Assembly: GCF_014640555.1 (NCBI RefSeq)
Contig: NZ_BMHE01000009.1
Span: forward strand, 1 to 64,000
Origin: Paenibacillus marchantiophytorum
GTDB lineage: Bacteria > Bacillota > Bacilli > Paenibacillales > NBRC-103111
Direction of reading: 5' to 3'
DNA: 64,000 nucleotides
The notes below the pieces were generated by a model. It searched no databases. It worked only from the letters and a program-made list of their open reading frames with translations, and had not been told where the DNA came from. Both the position numbers and the translations under genes were made by a program. Every line of letters starts with the position of its first letter. Positions within the stretch are counted from its first letter, which is position 1. Below, piece after piece: positions 25,542 to 35,639 of this stretch.

Positions 25542-26810
25542 TCATCTGACAGATTGCGTACTTCCTTTTATATCGGTTCCCTCAGCCTTTACTTCAAGTC
25601 CTAATTTACGGGCTACATAAGCTGTTGTACTAGCCTGGAATAAAATAGTGATCAAGACCGCCATAAACGTAACACTTGCAATTAATTCGCTATGCGCTAC
25701 GCCCAAACCTGCAACCATCCCACTTAATGCGGCAGGAATAACGCCTGTTTCACGCACCCAAAACATAAACAAAATTTCCCGCCAAGTCCAGCCGGCTTTA
25801 CGATCAGGCCATGTACAAGCTAGAACGGTAAGAGGTCGCGCAACAAAAATAAAAACAAAGATGACACCCAGACTCGTCCAGAGATTCGCCACAATCAAAG
25901 GAAAATTCACTTGGCTGCCCAAGAGAATGAAAATCAACATTCGCATGATAACGGTCATATTATCGGAAAAATGATCCATCTCATGCCGTTTGTCTTGCAT
26001 ATTCAGTTTGAAGGTTTCGGCATTCCCCCACATTAAACCAGCCGTGAAGGTTGCCATAAAACCGCTGACGCCCACATATTCGCCCGCAATATAAGCCCCC
26101 AAAGAAGTAACAACCATCGCAATCGTCGCATAATCTCTCAATAATCCTAATCGCGAGTGGGCAGTCAAGTAAGTCATTCCAAACCCTATGACCGCTCCCA
26201 ATGCGAGTCCGCCAAGCGCAGTCTTCACAAAATCTAAAATACCTGAGGCTATAGAAATCTTCTCTGTCCCCAAAATAATCGCCAGCAAGGAGAAGGTTAA
26301 GATGGATGCCGTCGCATCGTTAAATGCGGATTCACTCTCTACCGTTTCCCTCACTTTCGTGCGGATCTTCACTTGTTTGAATACCGGAATGAGTGTGGCT
26401 GGATCCGTAGAAGCAATAATTGCCCCTAGCAGCAAAGCATACAGCCAAGGTAAATCTAAGAGCAGATGAGCTATAACCGCGACTGCGCCACAAGTAAGCA
26501 ATACACCCGGTATACTTAATAAACCAACAGTCAGCCACACTTTACGCAGCCCAGTCAGTCTAATATTGCGTCCCCCGTCAAAAAGGATTAACGACGATCC
26601 AAGAACAAGAATAAATTGATTCGTGAACGAGGTGCTCGTCTCATCAATCCAGTGAAAAGCTTGACCTGCCAACATTCCCGCCACAAGGAATAAAGCCACA
26701 TCAGGCAGCTTTAACCATTGCGCAGCTTTGCCGAAAAACATGCCCAAACCAAAAATTAAAACGAGCAGAATAAGTACATGTTCAATAAGGTGGGATGTTG
26801 TATTTTCCAT
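25542..26810 (-). CDS. CPA-family monovalent cation:proton antiporter
   Basis: A 422-residue exchanger with 12-13 TM helices. Signature segments are ASTDPATLIPVFKQV and ESAFNDATASILTFS, the conserved ND pair of CPA1 antiporters. No C-terminal RCK/TrkA-C domain is present. Its ATG overlaps the KtrA stop by one base (TAATG), so synthesis is probably coupled to KtrA. The pairing with KtrAB suggests K+/H+ exchange, in which the RCK protein could also gate the exporter, but Na+/H+ exchange is equally allowed by sequence. Confidence 0.88.
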   Translation of the reverse strand: MENTTSHLIEHVLILLVLIFGLGMFFGKAAQWLKLPDVALFLVAGMLAGQAFHWIDETSTSFTNQFILVLGSSLILFDGGRNIRLTGLRKVWLTVGLLSIPGVLLTCGAVAVIAHLLLDLPWLYALLLGAIIASTDPATLIPVFKQVKIRTKVRETVESESAFNDATASILTFSLLAIILGTEKISIASGILDFVKTALGGLALGAVIGFGMTYLTAHSRLGLLRDYATIAMVVTSLGAYIAGEYVGVSGFMATFTAGLMWGNAETFKLNMQDKRHEMDHFSDNMTVIMRMLIFILLGSQVNFPLIVANLWTSLGVIFVFIFVARPLTVLACTWPDRKAGWTWREILFMFWVRETGVIPAALSGMVAGLGVAHSELIASVTFMAVLITILFQASTTAYVARKLGLEVKAEGTDIKGSTQSVR

Positions 26811-27472
26811 TACCCGATTACTTCACTCTCAAACCTATCAATTTGTTCATTCGTTCCGATGATCACCATCATATCATTCTCATTGACGACATCCGTAGAG
26901 GTCGGGGCAATAATGACGCCTGTTTGTTTGTTAATAGCGACTACGCTGCAGCCAAATTTGGCTCGCGGGTCGAGTTCTTTTATCGTTAGTCCACACAATC
27001 GTTTGGGTACAGACAGCTCGGCAATCGTGTAATCCTTGGAAATTTCGATATAGTCCAGCAAGTTCGGCGAGTTTAATTGATGCGCTACTCGGATGCCCAT
27101 GTCCCGCTCCGGATATATCACCCGATCAACCCCTAACTTCTGCAATACCTTCCCATGAAGTTCAGATAGCGCTTTGGCAACAACCTTTTTGACGCCCAAA
27201 TCCTTGAGCACAATCGCCGCCAAAATGCTGGATTGAATGTCATCACCAATGGCAACCACCGCACAGTCGAAATTACGTACACCTAATGATTTGAGTACTT
27301 CCTCGTCTGTAGCATCAGCTACTACGGTATGGGTAAGCACATGACTCATCTCGTCTACAGCTTCCTCGTCCCTATCTACACCAAGCACCTCGTTGCCTAG
27401 TTTGATAAGTTCTTTGGAAATACTCGCCCCAAACCGTCCGAGTCCTACGACCACATACTGCGTCTTTTTCAT
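26810..27472 (-). CDS. ktrA: RCK/TrkA-type potassium channel regulatory subunit
   Basis: A soluble ring-forming regulator that binds ATP/ADP (and c-di-AMP at its C-terminal domain in Bacillus) and gates KtrB. RCK-N Rossmann motif VVGLGRFGASISKEL; RCK-C domain at about 140-220 (LCGLTIKELDPRAKFGCSVVAI). The frame extends to 27550, but ATG 27472 (MKKTQYVVVG) gives 220 residues, the normal KtrA size, and has GGGGAAAG upstream. It lies 10 bp after ktrB and overlaps the antiporter start. Confidence 0.92.
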   Translation of the reverse strand: MKKTQYVVVGLGRFGASISKELIKLGNEVLGVDRDEEAVDEMSHVLTHTVVADATDEEVLKSLGVRNFDCAVVAIGDDIQSSILAAIVLKDLGVKKVVAKALSELHGKVLQKLGVDRVIYPERDMGIRVAHQLNSPNLLDYIEISKDYTIAELSVPKRLCGLTIKELDPRAKFGCSVVAINKQTGVIIAPTSTDVVNENDMMVIIGTNEQIDRFESEVIG

Positions 27473-27482
27473 CTTCTTTCCC

Positions 27483-28835
27483 CTATCCAATCGTGATTTT
27501 ACCCTCAGGGTATCTAAATAATTCTTTCTCTTGCTTAGGTTGAAGCGCATACGCCAGTGTAATCAGGCCTAATCGACCAGCAAACATCGTCATAGAGATG
27601 AGAATTTTGCCAAATGTCGTTAAATCCGGCGTCAGCCCCATCGTTAATCCGACTGTTGCGAATGCCGAGGTGACTTCAAATAATATTTTTAGCAGCTGCG
27701 AATCCTCCGTCGTTGACAGCAGCATCGTAACCATAATGACCAGAAACAAGGCGACCATCGTTAGGGTAATCGCTTTGAGAATGCGATCCTTAGCCAAACG
27801 GTAGCGGAAGATAACGATATCTTCTTTCCCACGGATCATCGTGATGATTGCAGCTATAAGAATCGTGAACGTCGTGGTCTTGATACCGCCTCCTGTTGAA
27901 CCGGGCGATGCCCCGATGAACATTAGAATAACCATGAAAAATTGCGAAGCTTGCCGCATAGCGCCGATATCTACCGTATTCGGACCCGCTGTACGCGGGG
28001 CAACAGATTGGAAGAATGAGGCTAGAATTTTCCCGCCCATATGCAGCGAACCTATTGTTCTGTTATTCGTATATTCGAATATAAAGATGATGAGGGCACC
28101 TAGTACAATGAGCAGGCCAGTCATGCTTAACACGACCTTTGAATGGAGCGAAAGCCGCTTGGTGCTGCGGAAATCAATAGCGTCGGACATGACAATAAAG
28201 CCAATACCCCCAAGCACGATGAGAGCCATTGCCACGAAGTTGATCACAAAATCATCCACATATCCCGTTAATGAAATGAAAGGAGCATCTACCGTTCCAA
28301 ACAGATCAAAGCCCGCATTGTTAAACATAGAAATGGCATGCCAGATGCCAAAGTACAAAGCTTTTGAGAAACCCAAATCAAATGACCAACGAATCGTGAA
28401 AATGACTGCAGCTATAGCTTCAATCGTTAAGGAGTAAATCAAGACTCTGCGAATCAATCGCACGATACCTTCCATGCTGCCTTGGTTGAAGGCTTCTTGC
28501 AGAACAAGTCTCTCCTTGAGCGTAATTTTTTTGCGAAATACAAAAGCTAGCAAGGTAGCCATTGTCATGAATCCTAAGCCGCCAATTTGAATTAAACATA
28601 CAATAACAACTTGTCCAAACATCGTATACGTGCTCCCTGTGTCCACAACAACAAGTCCTGTTACACAAGTCGCTGAAGTTGATGTAAAGAGCGCATCGAT
28701 AAATGGAATAGACTGGCCTGTTGCCGAAGCAAACGGAAGCATCAAAAGGCAGGTTCCCAATAAAATGATAACGGCAAACCCAAGCACTAAAATTTGAGGC
28801 GGTGTCATTGGCCTGAATTTCAATTTTTTAATCAT
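27483..28835 (-). CDS. ktrB: TrkH/KtrB-type potassium transporter subunit
   Basis: Membrane pore of a Na+-linked K+ uptake system. The four M1-P-M2 repeats are visible, with filter glycines in TSATCVTGLVV, AISMFNNAGFDLFG, GGIKTTTF-neighbouring SPGSTGGG, and TSAFATVGLTMGLT. The frame opens at 28967, but ATG 28835 has GGGAGG four bases ahead and gives MIKKLKFRPMTPPQIL and 450 residues, as in KtrB. First gene of ktrB-ktrA-antiporter. The leader is short and shows no complete c-di-AMP riboswitch. Confidence 0.93.
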   Translation of the reverse strand: MIKKLKFRPMTPPQILVLGFAVIILLGTCLLMLPFASATGQSIPFIDALFTSTSATCVTGLVVVDTGSTYTMFGQVVIVCLIQIGGLGFMTMATLLAFVFRKKITLKERLVLQEAFNQGSMEGIVRLIRRVLIYSLTIEAIAAVIFTIRWSFDLGFSKALYFGIWHAISMFNNAGFDLFGTVDAPFISLTGYVDDFVINFVAMALIVLGGIGFIVMSDAIDFRSTKRLSLHSKVVLSMTGLLIVLGALIIFIFEYTNNRTIGSLHMGGKILASFFQSVAPRTAGPNTVDIGAMRQASQFFMVILMFIGASPGSTGGGIKTTTFTILIAAIITMIRGKEDIVIFRYRLAKDRILKAITLTMVALFLVIMVTMLLSTTEDSQLLKILFEVTSAFATVGLTMGLTPDLTTFGKILISMTMFAGRLGLITLAYALQPKQEKELFRYPEGKITIG

Positions 28836-29044
28836 AACGCCTCCCGTATTAAGCAAAAAACTCTGAATTTCCAGTGCTTTCCCGGTAGGATTCCCCGTTC
28901 TCATGAAGAAATTCGGCTTGTCATGCAATTGATAGGTATTATATAACTGTTTAGGTTTCTTTACCACTGAATTGGCAATCTTTTTAAACTGTGGTAACGT
29001 GAAAAGATGGGTTTCATAATTGTGAACCAGAAGGGAAATTCACT

Positions 29045-30679
29045 ATGCCAAGGCCAACCTTAAATCGTCATCTCCTCTTACTTGCCAGTATCGGAATCGC
29101 GTTATATCTTGTCATAACCATTCTATACGGACTCCAAACCGAAGAAGCATCAGCCGGTGACAATCCTTCGATCACTAAGGCCGCCGCCGCAGACAGCGCG
29201 ACACAATTCATAAGTGGGCGATATGGCGTGAAAGCCTCCGATACTTTCGTCGTGTATCAGTCCAAAAAAGACCGCAGCGGTTATTTGCAAAAGGAACAAT
29301 TACTCGAACCTTATAATAAAACATATGGGGAACGTTACCCGATTGATTATTATCAAGTTAGTGTAAATGACAAGAAAACGAATCGTCAATTCATCGTTGA
29401 AGTTAATTATACGAATGCCTCCGTCATCGGTTGGCACGAAATACTCGCCTCTCCCCAAGGAGCGCTCATCAGCAAGCAGAAAGCCGATATTTTGGCCAAG
29501 CAGGAAATGCGGACGCAGGGACTTAATCCCGATGAAATGACCCTCATCGACGTTGACAAATCAGAAGCTGATGAAGATAACGGTACAACGCTTTATTACG
29601 AGAAAACCTCTGCGCCTCTGGGCGAGGCTAAGTTTCAGGTGCGCATGGAATTCGATGAGAAAAGCCTGGTTGGCTATACGGCTCAATTCAGCTTACCTTC
29701 CTCCCATAAGGCCTGGATCGACCAACAGGATCACTCGGCTTCCGTGATGACCTGGATTTCTATGGGCTTCACAATCCTTATGGCCCTTGCCTCCATCGTC
29801 TTCGCTATCATTTATAGAAAACATATGAGATTCAGCAGAGGCTTATATTTAACCGCCATATTCCTAGCCATTTATATTACGAACAACTTTAATATGTATC
29901 CAGCTTTTCGGTCCGTGAGCGGTACAGTGAACGTCGAATTCGCTACATGGGCAACCATCATTTTCATGGACGTGGTTACGGTTTTGTTAGGTGTTTCGCT
30001 CTATTTCGCACTAGTAGCCGGCAACGGTTTGTGGGCTGCTGCCGGTCAAAACAAATGGCCCGCTTGGAAAGAGCGCAGGTTCGGCAGCGATGTCTTCCAC
30101 GGTATGGGACGCGGCTATTTATTGGCCCTCTTCATTCTAGGCATTCAGCAGGTGCTGTTCTATGCCGGGGAAACGAGCTTTGATGTCTGGGCCGTCAATG
30201 ACCCTACGGATTCGGTACTCAATATGCTGGAACCCCGCCTATTCCCGCTGATGGCCTGGGTTGCGGCGATTTCGGAAGAGGCAACCTACCGGCTGCTCGG
30301 CATTATTTTATTCAAAAAATTGTTCCGCAACAACTTCATTGCTGTCTTGATTCCTAGTATCATATGGGCAGCCAGCCATACCCAGTATCCGATTTATCCG
30401 GTATATACAAGGTTAATTGAGGTTACGATTATTGGCATTATTCTTGGTTATGTATTCCTCAAATACGGTTTCATCACCGCTGTATTCGCACATGCCTGTA
30501 TGGACAGCATTCTGATGGGCATGTCGCTCTTCTCGCTCGGGCACATCAGCGATATTCTAGCCGGTATCTTCTATCTCCTGCTGCCGGCGCTCATTGGTTT
30601 ACTGTTGGCTTGGATACATGGAAAAAGACGGCCGCCCCTTACTCCTGGGGAATTGCCGCCTCGCCTTGAAGTGCTTTGA
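29045..30679 (+). CDS. CPBP family intramembrane glutamic endopeptidase (Abi family)
   Basis: A 544-residue membrane protein. An N-terminal TM (about 9-27) and an extracytoplasmic region (about 30-235, PepSY-like in character) are followed by several TM helices. The C-terminal CPBP protease carries EEATYR (motif 1, about 414-419), SHTQY (motif 2) and HACMD (motif 3), the three conserved motifs of Rce1-like proteases. Such proteins mature or cleave membrane substrates; the substrate here is unknown. Its last 41 bp overlap the 3' end of uvrC on the opposite strand. AAGGGA precedes the ATG. Confidence 0.87.
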   Translation: MPRPTLNRHLLLLASIGIALYLVITILYGLQTEEASAGDNPSITKAAAADSATQFISGRYGVKASDTFVVYQSKKDRSGYLQKEQLLEPYNKTYGERYPIDYYQVSVNDKKTNRQFIVEVNYTNASVIGWHEILASPQGALISKQKADILAKQEMRTQGLNPDEMTLIDVDKSEADEDNGTTLYYEKTSAPLGEAKFQVRMEFDEKSLVGYTAQFSLPSSHKAWIDQQDHSASVMTWISMGFTILMALASIVFAIIYRKHMRFSRGLYLTAIFLAIYITNNFNMYPAFRSVSGTVNVEFATWATIIFMDVVTVLLGVSLYFALVAGNGLWAAAGQNKWPAWKERRFGSDVFHGMGRGYLLALFILGIQQVLFYAGETSFDVWAVNDPTDSVLNMLEPRLFPLMAWVAAISEEATYRLLGIILFKKLFRNNFIAVLIPSIIWAASHTQYPIYPVYTRLIEVTIIGIILGYVFLKYGFITAVFAHACMDSILMGMSLFSLGHISDILAGIFYLLLPALIGLLLAWIHGKRRPPLTPGELPPRLEVL

Positions 30680-32603
30680 TAATTTCGCCCGCCAATTTCT
30701 CACCGATACCCAGAGGCTTGAAGTCTTGAACTTCAGCCTCTTTTATTTTGCGCACGGAGCCGAAATGTTTGAGCAGCGCCTTGCGCCGTTTTTCACCAAT
30801 ACCCGGTATGGCATCGAGCTGGGACACGACCATCGATTTCGCTCTTGTTTCCCGGTGGAACGTGATGGCGAATCGGTGGACTTCATCTTGAATCCGCTGA
30901 AGCAAGTAGAACTCCTGGCTATCCCGCGGCAATGGAACGATCTCTGCGGGATCACCGATCATAAGCTGTGCTGTCTTATGTTTCGCATCCTTGACCAGTC
31001 CGCAGATCGGGATGAAGAGGCCCAACTCATTCTCCAGTACATCCACCGCCGCCGAGATTTGCCCCTTCCCGCCATCTACGACGATCAGATCGGGCATCGT
31101 CAGGTTATCCTTGAGCACCCGCTCGTACCTGCGCCGAATAACTTCGCGCATAGTCTCGTAATCATCCGGTCCAACGACCGTCTTCACTTTATATTTGCGG
31201 TATTCCTTGCGATCCGGCCGACCGTCTACGAAAACAACCATCGCCGACACTGGGTTAGTCCCTTGAATATTGGAATTATCGAACGCTTCAATCCGGCGTA
31301 TCGTTCCAAGACCCAGCCATTCGCCCAGATTCTCAACCGCTTTGGTTGTCCGCTTCTCATCCCGCTCTACTAGTCGGAACTTCTCGTCCAGCGCATTGCG
31401 CGCGTTGTCCTTAGCCATATCAACCATTTGCTTCTTGAGTCCGCGCCGCGGAATATGCACCTTGACCTTAAGCCAGGATTCCAATGCTTCGCGGACATCA
31501 ATCTCCTCCGCTTCCGCTTGAGCAGCTTCCTTCGTGGGCACGGCTTCCGCAGATTCCTCTACGGCAGAAGTCGCTTCCTCTGCGACAGAAGTCGCTTCCC
31601 TCACGGCTGAAGCCTCTTCCCCCTGCACAGGCATGGTCGGAAGGAAGATTTCCTTAGGCAGCGCCGGATTCTCGCTGTAGACTTGCGTCACATAAGTCAT
31701 GAAATCACTGTATTCATCGCCGTAATAAGGGAAGAGCGAGACATGGCGCTCGATCAGCTTGCCCTGGCGCATATATTGAATGTGCACAGCCATCCAGCCC
31801 TTGTCGACTGCGTAGCCGAATACGTCGCGGTCCAGCGCATCCACGGAGTTGATCTTCTGCTTCTCCATCACCGCTTCGATGTTCAAGATATGATCACGCA
31901 ATTCCTTCGCGCGCTCAAAGTTCAGTTCCTCCGCTGCCGCCAACATCTTGGTGGTCAGCTCTTCCTTAATAACGTCGTGTCCCCCGTTAAGGAAACGACT
32001 GATCTCTTGCACCATCCGCTCGTTCGTCTCCGCGGTGATATCGAATTCGCATGGCGCCAGACACTGCCCGATATGATAGTATAGGCATACTTTCTCGGGC
32101 ATAGTCTTGCACTTGCGCAGCGGATAAAGCCGATCCAGCAGTTTCTTCGTCTGCTGGGCCGCAAAAGCGTTCGGATAAGGGCCGAAATACTTGCCCTTAT
32201 CCTTATAGATCCGCCGCGTGACTTCCAGACGCGGCTGCGCTTCATTGGTAATCTTGATGTAAGGGAACGTCTTGTCATCCTTCAACAGGACATTGTATCT
32301 GGGATGATGCTGCTTAATCAGATTACACTCGAGAATTAACGCTTCCATATTCGAGGACGTAATAATATATTCAAAGTCGCGGATTTCGCTGACTAGTTTT
32401 TGCGTCTTTGCACTGTGACTTCCTGTGAAATAGGAACGCACACGATTTTTCAAAACTTTGGCTTTGCCCACATAAATAATAGTGCCTTCGCGGTTTTTCA
32501 TAATGTAGCAGCCCGGTTTGTCAGGCAATAAAGATAGCTTGTGCTTAATCACTTCTAAACTTTGTTCACGGACTTTGGGGTCTTCCTGTTCCTGCTCGGT
32601 CAT
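30639..32603 (-). CDS. uvrC: Excinuclease ABC subunit C
   Basis: Makes both incisions in nucleotide excision repair with UvrB. Order: GIY-YIG nuclease ([20 protein letters not shown], near 30), Cys cluster ([21 protein letters not shown]), UVR domain that binds UvrB ([15 protein letters not shown]), RNase H-like nuclease ([15 protein letters not shown]), and helix-hairpin-helix ([19 protein letters not shown]). At 654 residues it is about 45 longer than usual because of an Ala/Glu-rich insert around residues 325-375. Start 32603 has AAAGGAG nine bases ahead; the longer frame overlaps the trxA terminator. Confidence 0.95.
   Translation of the reverse strand: MTEQEQEDPKVREQSLEVIKHKLSLLPDKPGCYIMKNREGTIIYVGKAKVLKNRVRSYFTGSHSAKTQKLVSEIRDFEYIITSSNMEALILECNLIKQHHPRYNVLLKDDKTFPYIKITNEAQPRLEVTRRIYKDKGKYFGPYPNAFAAQQTKKLLDRLYPLRKCKTMPEKVCLYYHIGQCLAPCEFDITAETNERMVQEISRFLNGGHDVIKEELTTKMLAAAEELNFERAKELRDHILNIEAVMEKQKINSVDALDRDVFGYAVDKGWMAVHIQYMRQGKLIERHVSLFPYYGDEYSDFMTYVTQVYSENPALPKEIFLPTMPVQGEEASAVREATSVAEEATSAVEESAEAVPTKEAAQAEAEEIDVREALESWLKVKVHIPRRGLKKQMVDMAKDNARNALDEKFRLVERDEKRTTKAVENLGEWLGLGTIRRIEAFDNSNIQGTNPVSAMVVFVDGRPDRKEYRKYKVKTVVGPDDYETMREVIRRRYERVLKDNLTMPDLIVVDGGKGQISAAVDVLENELGLFIPICGLVKDAKHKTAQLMIGDPAEIVPLPRDSQEFYLLQRIQDEVHRFAITFHRETRAKSMVVSQLDAIPGIGEKRRKALLKHFGSVRKIKEAEVQDFKPLGIGEKLAGEIIKALQGEAAIPQE
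31558..31620 (-). repeat. 21-bp tandem repeat inside uvrC
   Basis: Three consecutive 21-bp units (31558-31578, 31579-31599, 31600-31620) encode heptads of the type EATSVAE. They form part of the Ala/Glu-rich insert between the UVR region and the C-terminal nuclease. The reading frame is kept. Confidence 0.75.
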
Positions 32604-32625
32604 GCCCTCGTCTCCTTTCACACAA

Positions 32626-32668
32626 CAAAAAAGCTCTTTCTCAGCATAGCAGAAAAAGAGCTTTTTCA
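32626..32668 (-). terminator. Terminator of trxA
   Basis: On the minus strand GAAAAAGAGC-type and GCTCTTTTTC-type arms (32627-32642 and 32651-32666 on +) form a long stem followed by TTTT. It lies between trxA and uvrC, which may still be partly co-transcribed by read-through. Confidence 0.75.
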
Positions 32669-32698
32669 CACGAACAATTGTTTCTAGTTTCTAACAAA

Positions 32699-33013
32699 TT
32701 ATTGATGACGGGATACTACATTTTTGAGTGCTTCTTTGGATTGGAAGCCCACAACTTTATCAACAGGCTGTCCGTCTTTGAAAACGATCAGTGTTGGGAT
32801 ACTCATAACGCCAAAGCGAGCAGCGGATTCTGGATTGTCATCCACGTTAACTTTTGCGATTTTCAAAGTTTCGATTTCTTTATCAAGTTCTTCCAATACA
32901 GGAGCGATCATTTTACAAGGTCCGCACCAAGGCGCCCAGAAGTCTACAAGTACTGTACCTTCTCCTTCAACTTCTGCTTTAAAGCTGTTATCAGAAACAT
33001 TCACGATTGACAT
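32699..33013 (-). CDS. trxA: Thioredoxin
   Basis: A 104-residue classical thioredoxin with the redox site WAPWCGPCKM (Cys29-Cys32) and the cis-Pro in SIPTLIVF (about 73). It keeps cytoplasmic proteins reduced. AAGGAGG precedes the ATG. The trxA-uvrC order is the same as in Bacillus subtilis. Confidence 0.97.
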   Translation of the reverse strand: MSIVNVSDNSFKAEVEGEGTVLVDFWAPWCGPCKMIAPVLEELDKEIETLKIAKVNVDDNPESAARFGVMSIPTLIVFKDGQPVDKVVGFQSKEALKNVVSRHQ

Positions 33014-33157
33014 GATAGTTCCTCCTTCTAAGAATGGATTTGATTTATAGCATCAAGTAGGACATAGCTACCGATGAACGTCAACAAGTAAAGTATACCA
33101 CACCACTAGGTCATTTCAACCAAGCCAACATTTAGCCACAAGCAGTTGAAAACATTC

Positions 33158-33541
33158 CTAGATCGTCGGTAAACCTACAGGCAGCCCCTGAAGCCTTTGC
33201 TGCTCAATATAAGCGATACGATCCTTCAAATTCGCTTGCAGCAGCTGCAGCATTTCCATTTGTCGCTCAATGTCTTGCAGCTTCTCTGTGTAGAGTGGCA
33301 GCAAATCATCGCACAACGACTCCTGATTTTTCATGACACAGTTGAGAAAGCTTTCGATTTGCTCGGTCGTGAAGCCTAAACTTAAATAGAATTGAATGGT
33401 TTTCACGCGTTCCACAACCATCTGGTTGTAGACTCTGTAGCCATTTTCTTCGCGTTGTGTCGTGATGAGTCCTTTGGCTTCATAGTACCGCAATGAACGA
33501 ATGCTGGCACCGGTAAGCTTGGATAATTCACTAATCCGCAT
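33158..33541 (-). CDS. MerR family transcriptional regulator
   Basis: N-terminal winged helix (MRISELSKLTGASIRSLRYY) followed by the signature EAKGLITTQREENGYRVY and a dimerisation coiled coil. No cysteine triad for metals is obvious; the C-terminal effector part is short, as in small redox or drug sensors of this family. The frame opens at 33565 but the ATG at 33541 has AAGGTG seven bases upstream, giving 127 residues. It stands alone; the target is unknown. Confidence 0.85.
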   Translation of the reverse strand: MRISELSKLTGASIRSLRYYEAKGLITTQREENGYRVYNQMVVERVKTIQFYLSLGFTTEQIESFLNCVMKNQESLCDDLLPLYTEKLQDIERQMEMLQLLQANLKDRIAYIEQQRLQGLPVGLPTI

Positions 33542-33743
33542 CGCCTTCACCTTTTCCTTGATCAAGTAAGGATGTACTCATTGTAAACCATGACACTAAT
33601 GTTAGAGTCAAGTCTTATTTTACAGAATCCGCTCTTAACGGTGATTGTTTTCATAATTGTCACCTCGATTAGCTTTACAACTTTCGACGAATTTGGGTAT
33701 ACTAAGCTTAAACTACGAATGTCGGACGTTAGGGGGTAACCAC

Positions 33744-33887
33744 ATGAGCGATCCTAAACACCCTGAGCTTCACGTGTATGAAGAACCGCGTAACGATTTA
33801 ATGGATGTAGGCATTGGCTTTGGCGGATTCTTCGCAGTCTTGTTTATTATTGCAGCTATTGCTACAGTGATTCAAGTTATGAAATAG
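33744..33887 (+). CDS. yqzM: YqzM family small membrane protein
   Basis: A 47-residue protein: short acidic N-terminus (MSDPKHPELHVYEEPRNDLM) and one C-terminal TM helix (GFFAVLFIIAAIATVIQVM). The RND-DxGxGF pattern before the helix resembles B. subtilis YqzM, a conserved protein of unknown function. The frame runs farther upstream, but AGGGGG lies just ahead of ATG 33744. It ends at a strong terminator. Confidence 0.75.
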   Translation: MSDPKHPELHVYEEPRNDLMDVGIGFGGFFAVLFIIAAIATVIQVMK

Positions 33888-33910
33888 AATCGTCCAAGCC
33901 TAGCAACAGA

Positions 33911-33947
33911 GCCGCTTTGCACTCACCTGTGAAGCGGTTTTTTTCTT
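33911..33947 (+). terminator. Terminator of yqzM
   Basis: AGCCGCTTTGCAC...GTGAAGCGGT forms a stem (arms about 33911-33919 and 33931-33940) followed by seven T residues. Confidence 0.75.
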
Positions 33948-34029
33948 GCAGTTTGCTTGTCCAACAGGATGTAAGATATAAGCAACGGGCCACCACTTAC
34001 AGTTAAGACAGAAGGAGACCAATTATTCC

Positions 34030-35031
34030 ATGATTAAAGTTCAACCAGAACGCCAGAAACTTATGTCCTTCATTGGCCTAACCGATGCGGATCTACAGCT
34101 TTTGAAAAGCAAACAAGCCGCTTTTCAGCTTGTCGTGGACAAGCTTGTAGACGAATTGTATGCAGAGATTATTAGATGGCCTGAGCTCGTCGCCCTTATT
34201 GAGAAACACAGTACCATTGAACGCCTTAAGGAAACACAACGTTGGTATTTCTTATCTATGGCATCCGGTGTGATTGATGAAGAATATATCAAAAAACGGC
34301 TTTTTATTGGAAACGTCCATTCGCGAATCGGCTTAACGACTTCCTGGTACCTCGGCACTTATTTAAAATATGCAGATTTAGCTACCTTTCATTTCAAGCA
34401 GCATCTTCCTGATGACTGGGCTCAAGTTCTTCATTCGTTGAGCAAAATGTTTAACTTGGATTCTCAGCTTGTCCTCGAGGCTTACGAGCACGAGGAGAAA
34501 CAGAAGATCCAAACGCTGGCAGATGAGCAAAATAAAATGTTGACGACGATCACCAGCGCCGTCCAAGATCTTGCTTCCATGATGGTTGAGCTTGGCGGCA
34601 GCAGCCAGACGGTTGCTGATACGGCGATTCAGACTGCTGAATCCCAAGAGCTCTCCAACACGCGCATCGATGAGCTCAACAATGAGATCAAAGACATCGC
34701 GAAGATGGGCTCCGTCATGAAAGAAATCTCCGATCAGACGCATCTGCTCGGATTGAACGCAGCCATTGAAGCCGCCCGTTCCGGCGAGCATGGCCGCGGC
34801 TTCGAAGTCGTCGCCAACGAAGTGCGCAAACTCGCTTCCCACTCCAGAGAATCGCTGGATCAGATTCAATCCAAGCTAAAGCTGATTACGCAGAAGCTTG
34901 ACCTGGTCAAGAAAGGCTCCGAGGAAACTACGCACTACGCGCGTACCCAAGCTGCCAGCGCTCAGGAGCTGACCTCCTTCGTGCAAATGATTGAGAATGT
35001 GACAGCTGAGCTGGAGAAGTTGAAGAAATAG
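34030..35031 (+). CDS. Globin-coupled methyl-accepting chemotaxis protein (HemAT-like)
   Basis: A soluble haem-based oxygen sensor. Residues about 5-165 read as a protoglobin domain, with the probable proximal histidine in [10 protein letters not shown] (near 99) and conserved aromatic residues ([20 protein letters not shown]). Residues about 170-333 form the coiled-coil signalling part with the MCP hairpin [20 protein letters not shown] and [13 protein letters not shown]. It has no TM helix or HAMP. At 333 residues it is about 100 shorter than B. subtilis HemAT: the helix bundle is reduced and no obvious methylation-helix pair remains. It may signal to a CheA elsewhere or to another partner. 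Confidence 0.88.
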   Translation: MIKVQPERQKLMSFIGLTDADLQLLKSKQAAFQLVVDKLVDELYAEIIRWPELVALIEKHSTIERLKETQRWYFLSMASGVIDEEYIKKRLFIGNVHSRIGLTTSWYLGTYLKYADLATFHFKQHLPDDWAQVLHSLSKMFNLDSQLVLEAYEHEEKQKIQTLADEQNKMLTTITSAVQDLASMMVELGGSSQTVADTAIQTAESQELSNTRIDELNNEIKDIAKMGSVMKEISDQTHLLGLNAAIEAARSGEHGRGFEVVANEVRKLASHSRESLDQIQSKLKLITQKLDLVKKGSEETTHYARTQAASAQELTSFVQMIENVTAELEKLKK

Positions 35032-35037
35032 CGAGAA

Positions 35038-35077
35038 GGACCGTCAGGAGGGATTGTTCCTCTTGACGGTCCTTTTA
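35038..35077 (+). terminator. Terminator of the HemAT-like gene
   Basis: GGACCGTCAGGAGG (35038-35051) pairs with CCTCTTGACGGTCC (35059-35072) and is followed by TTTT. Confidence 0.85.
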
Positions 35078-35159
35078 ATTAGTGTGCTTAAAACCGGCGG
35101 TAGTATGCTTAATCCTGCCGATAGCATGCTTATTCCAGTGCGGGAGCAACTTTTCCATC

Positions 35160-35362
35160 CCAACGCCGCTAAAGGGAACTACGATCCTCTATTTTGTCGA
35201 AAATCAACCAAATAGCTATCCAAGCGGAACTACGATCCCTTATTTGCCGATTTTGGCTTCTGAAGCCTGCTTATTATGGCAAATAGCGCCCTGTAGTTCC
35301 GTTTCACTTTGAATCCACCACTTTTCTCCTCAATAGCGGATCCTAGTTCCCTTTCAGCGGTC
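35160..35362. repeat. Intergenic repeat family 1, copy D (divergent)
   Basis: Four units in ++-- order: GGGAACTACGATCCTCTATT (near 35173), CGGAACTACGATCCCTTATT (near 35224), AATAGCGCCCTGTAGTTCCG (near 35281) and AATAGCGGATCCTAGTTCCC (near 35332). Units differ from copies A-C in several bases but the order and spacing are the same. Confidence 0.7.
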
Positions 35363-35632
35363 TTACGGGTCCTACAGGTCTTGCAGGTCCAGCGGGTCCT
35401 GCGGGTCTTGCAGGGCCAGCGGGTCCTGCGGTTCTTACAGGTCTTGCGGGGCCAGCGGTTCTTACAGGTCTTGCGGGGCCAGCGGGTCTTGCGGGTCTTG
35501 CGGGTCTTGCGGGTCTTGCGGGTCTTGCGGGTCTTGCGGGGCCAGCGGGTCTTGCGGGGCCAGCGGGTCTTGCGGGTCTTGCGGGTCTTGCGGGTCTTGC
35601 GGGTCTTGCGGGTCTTGCGGGTCTTGCGGGTC
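35359..35632 (+). repeat. Nonamer minisatellite 1 (GCGGGTCTT), G-rich on plus strand
   Basis: About 30 copies of a 9-bp unit, GCGGGTCTT and variants (GCGGGGCCA, ACAGGTCTT). In one plus frame it reads as collagen-like GLA/GPA triplets ([19 protein letters not shown]) with two Gly-to-Val breaks, but that frame has a TAG at 35344 and no start codon before the array. GGG runs recur every nine bases, matching the usual G-quadruplex pattern with 6-base loops. It is called a repeat, not a gene. Confidence 0.8.
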
Positions 35633-35639
35633 AAGTGTT

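Noticed and set aside
28836..28967. Possible c-di-AMP (ydaO) riboswitch ahead of ktrB
   Set aside because: The leader has pieces that recall ydaO (GCCGAATTT, GAACGGGGAATCC) but only about 70 nt follow before the start codon and the later conserved blocks are absent, so a complete aptamer does not fit.
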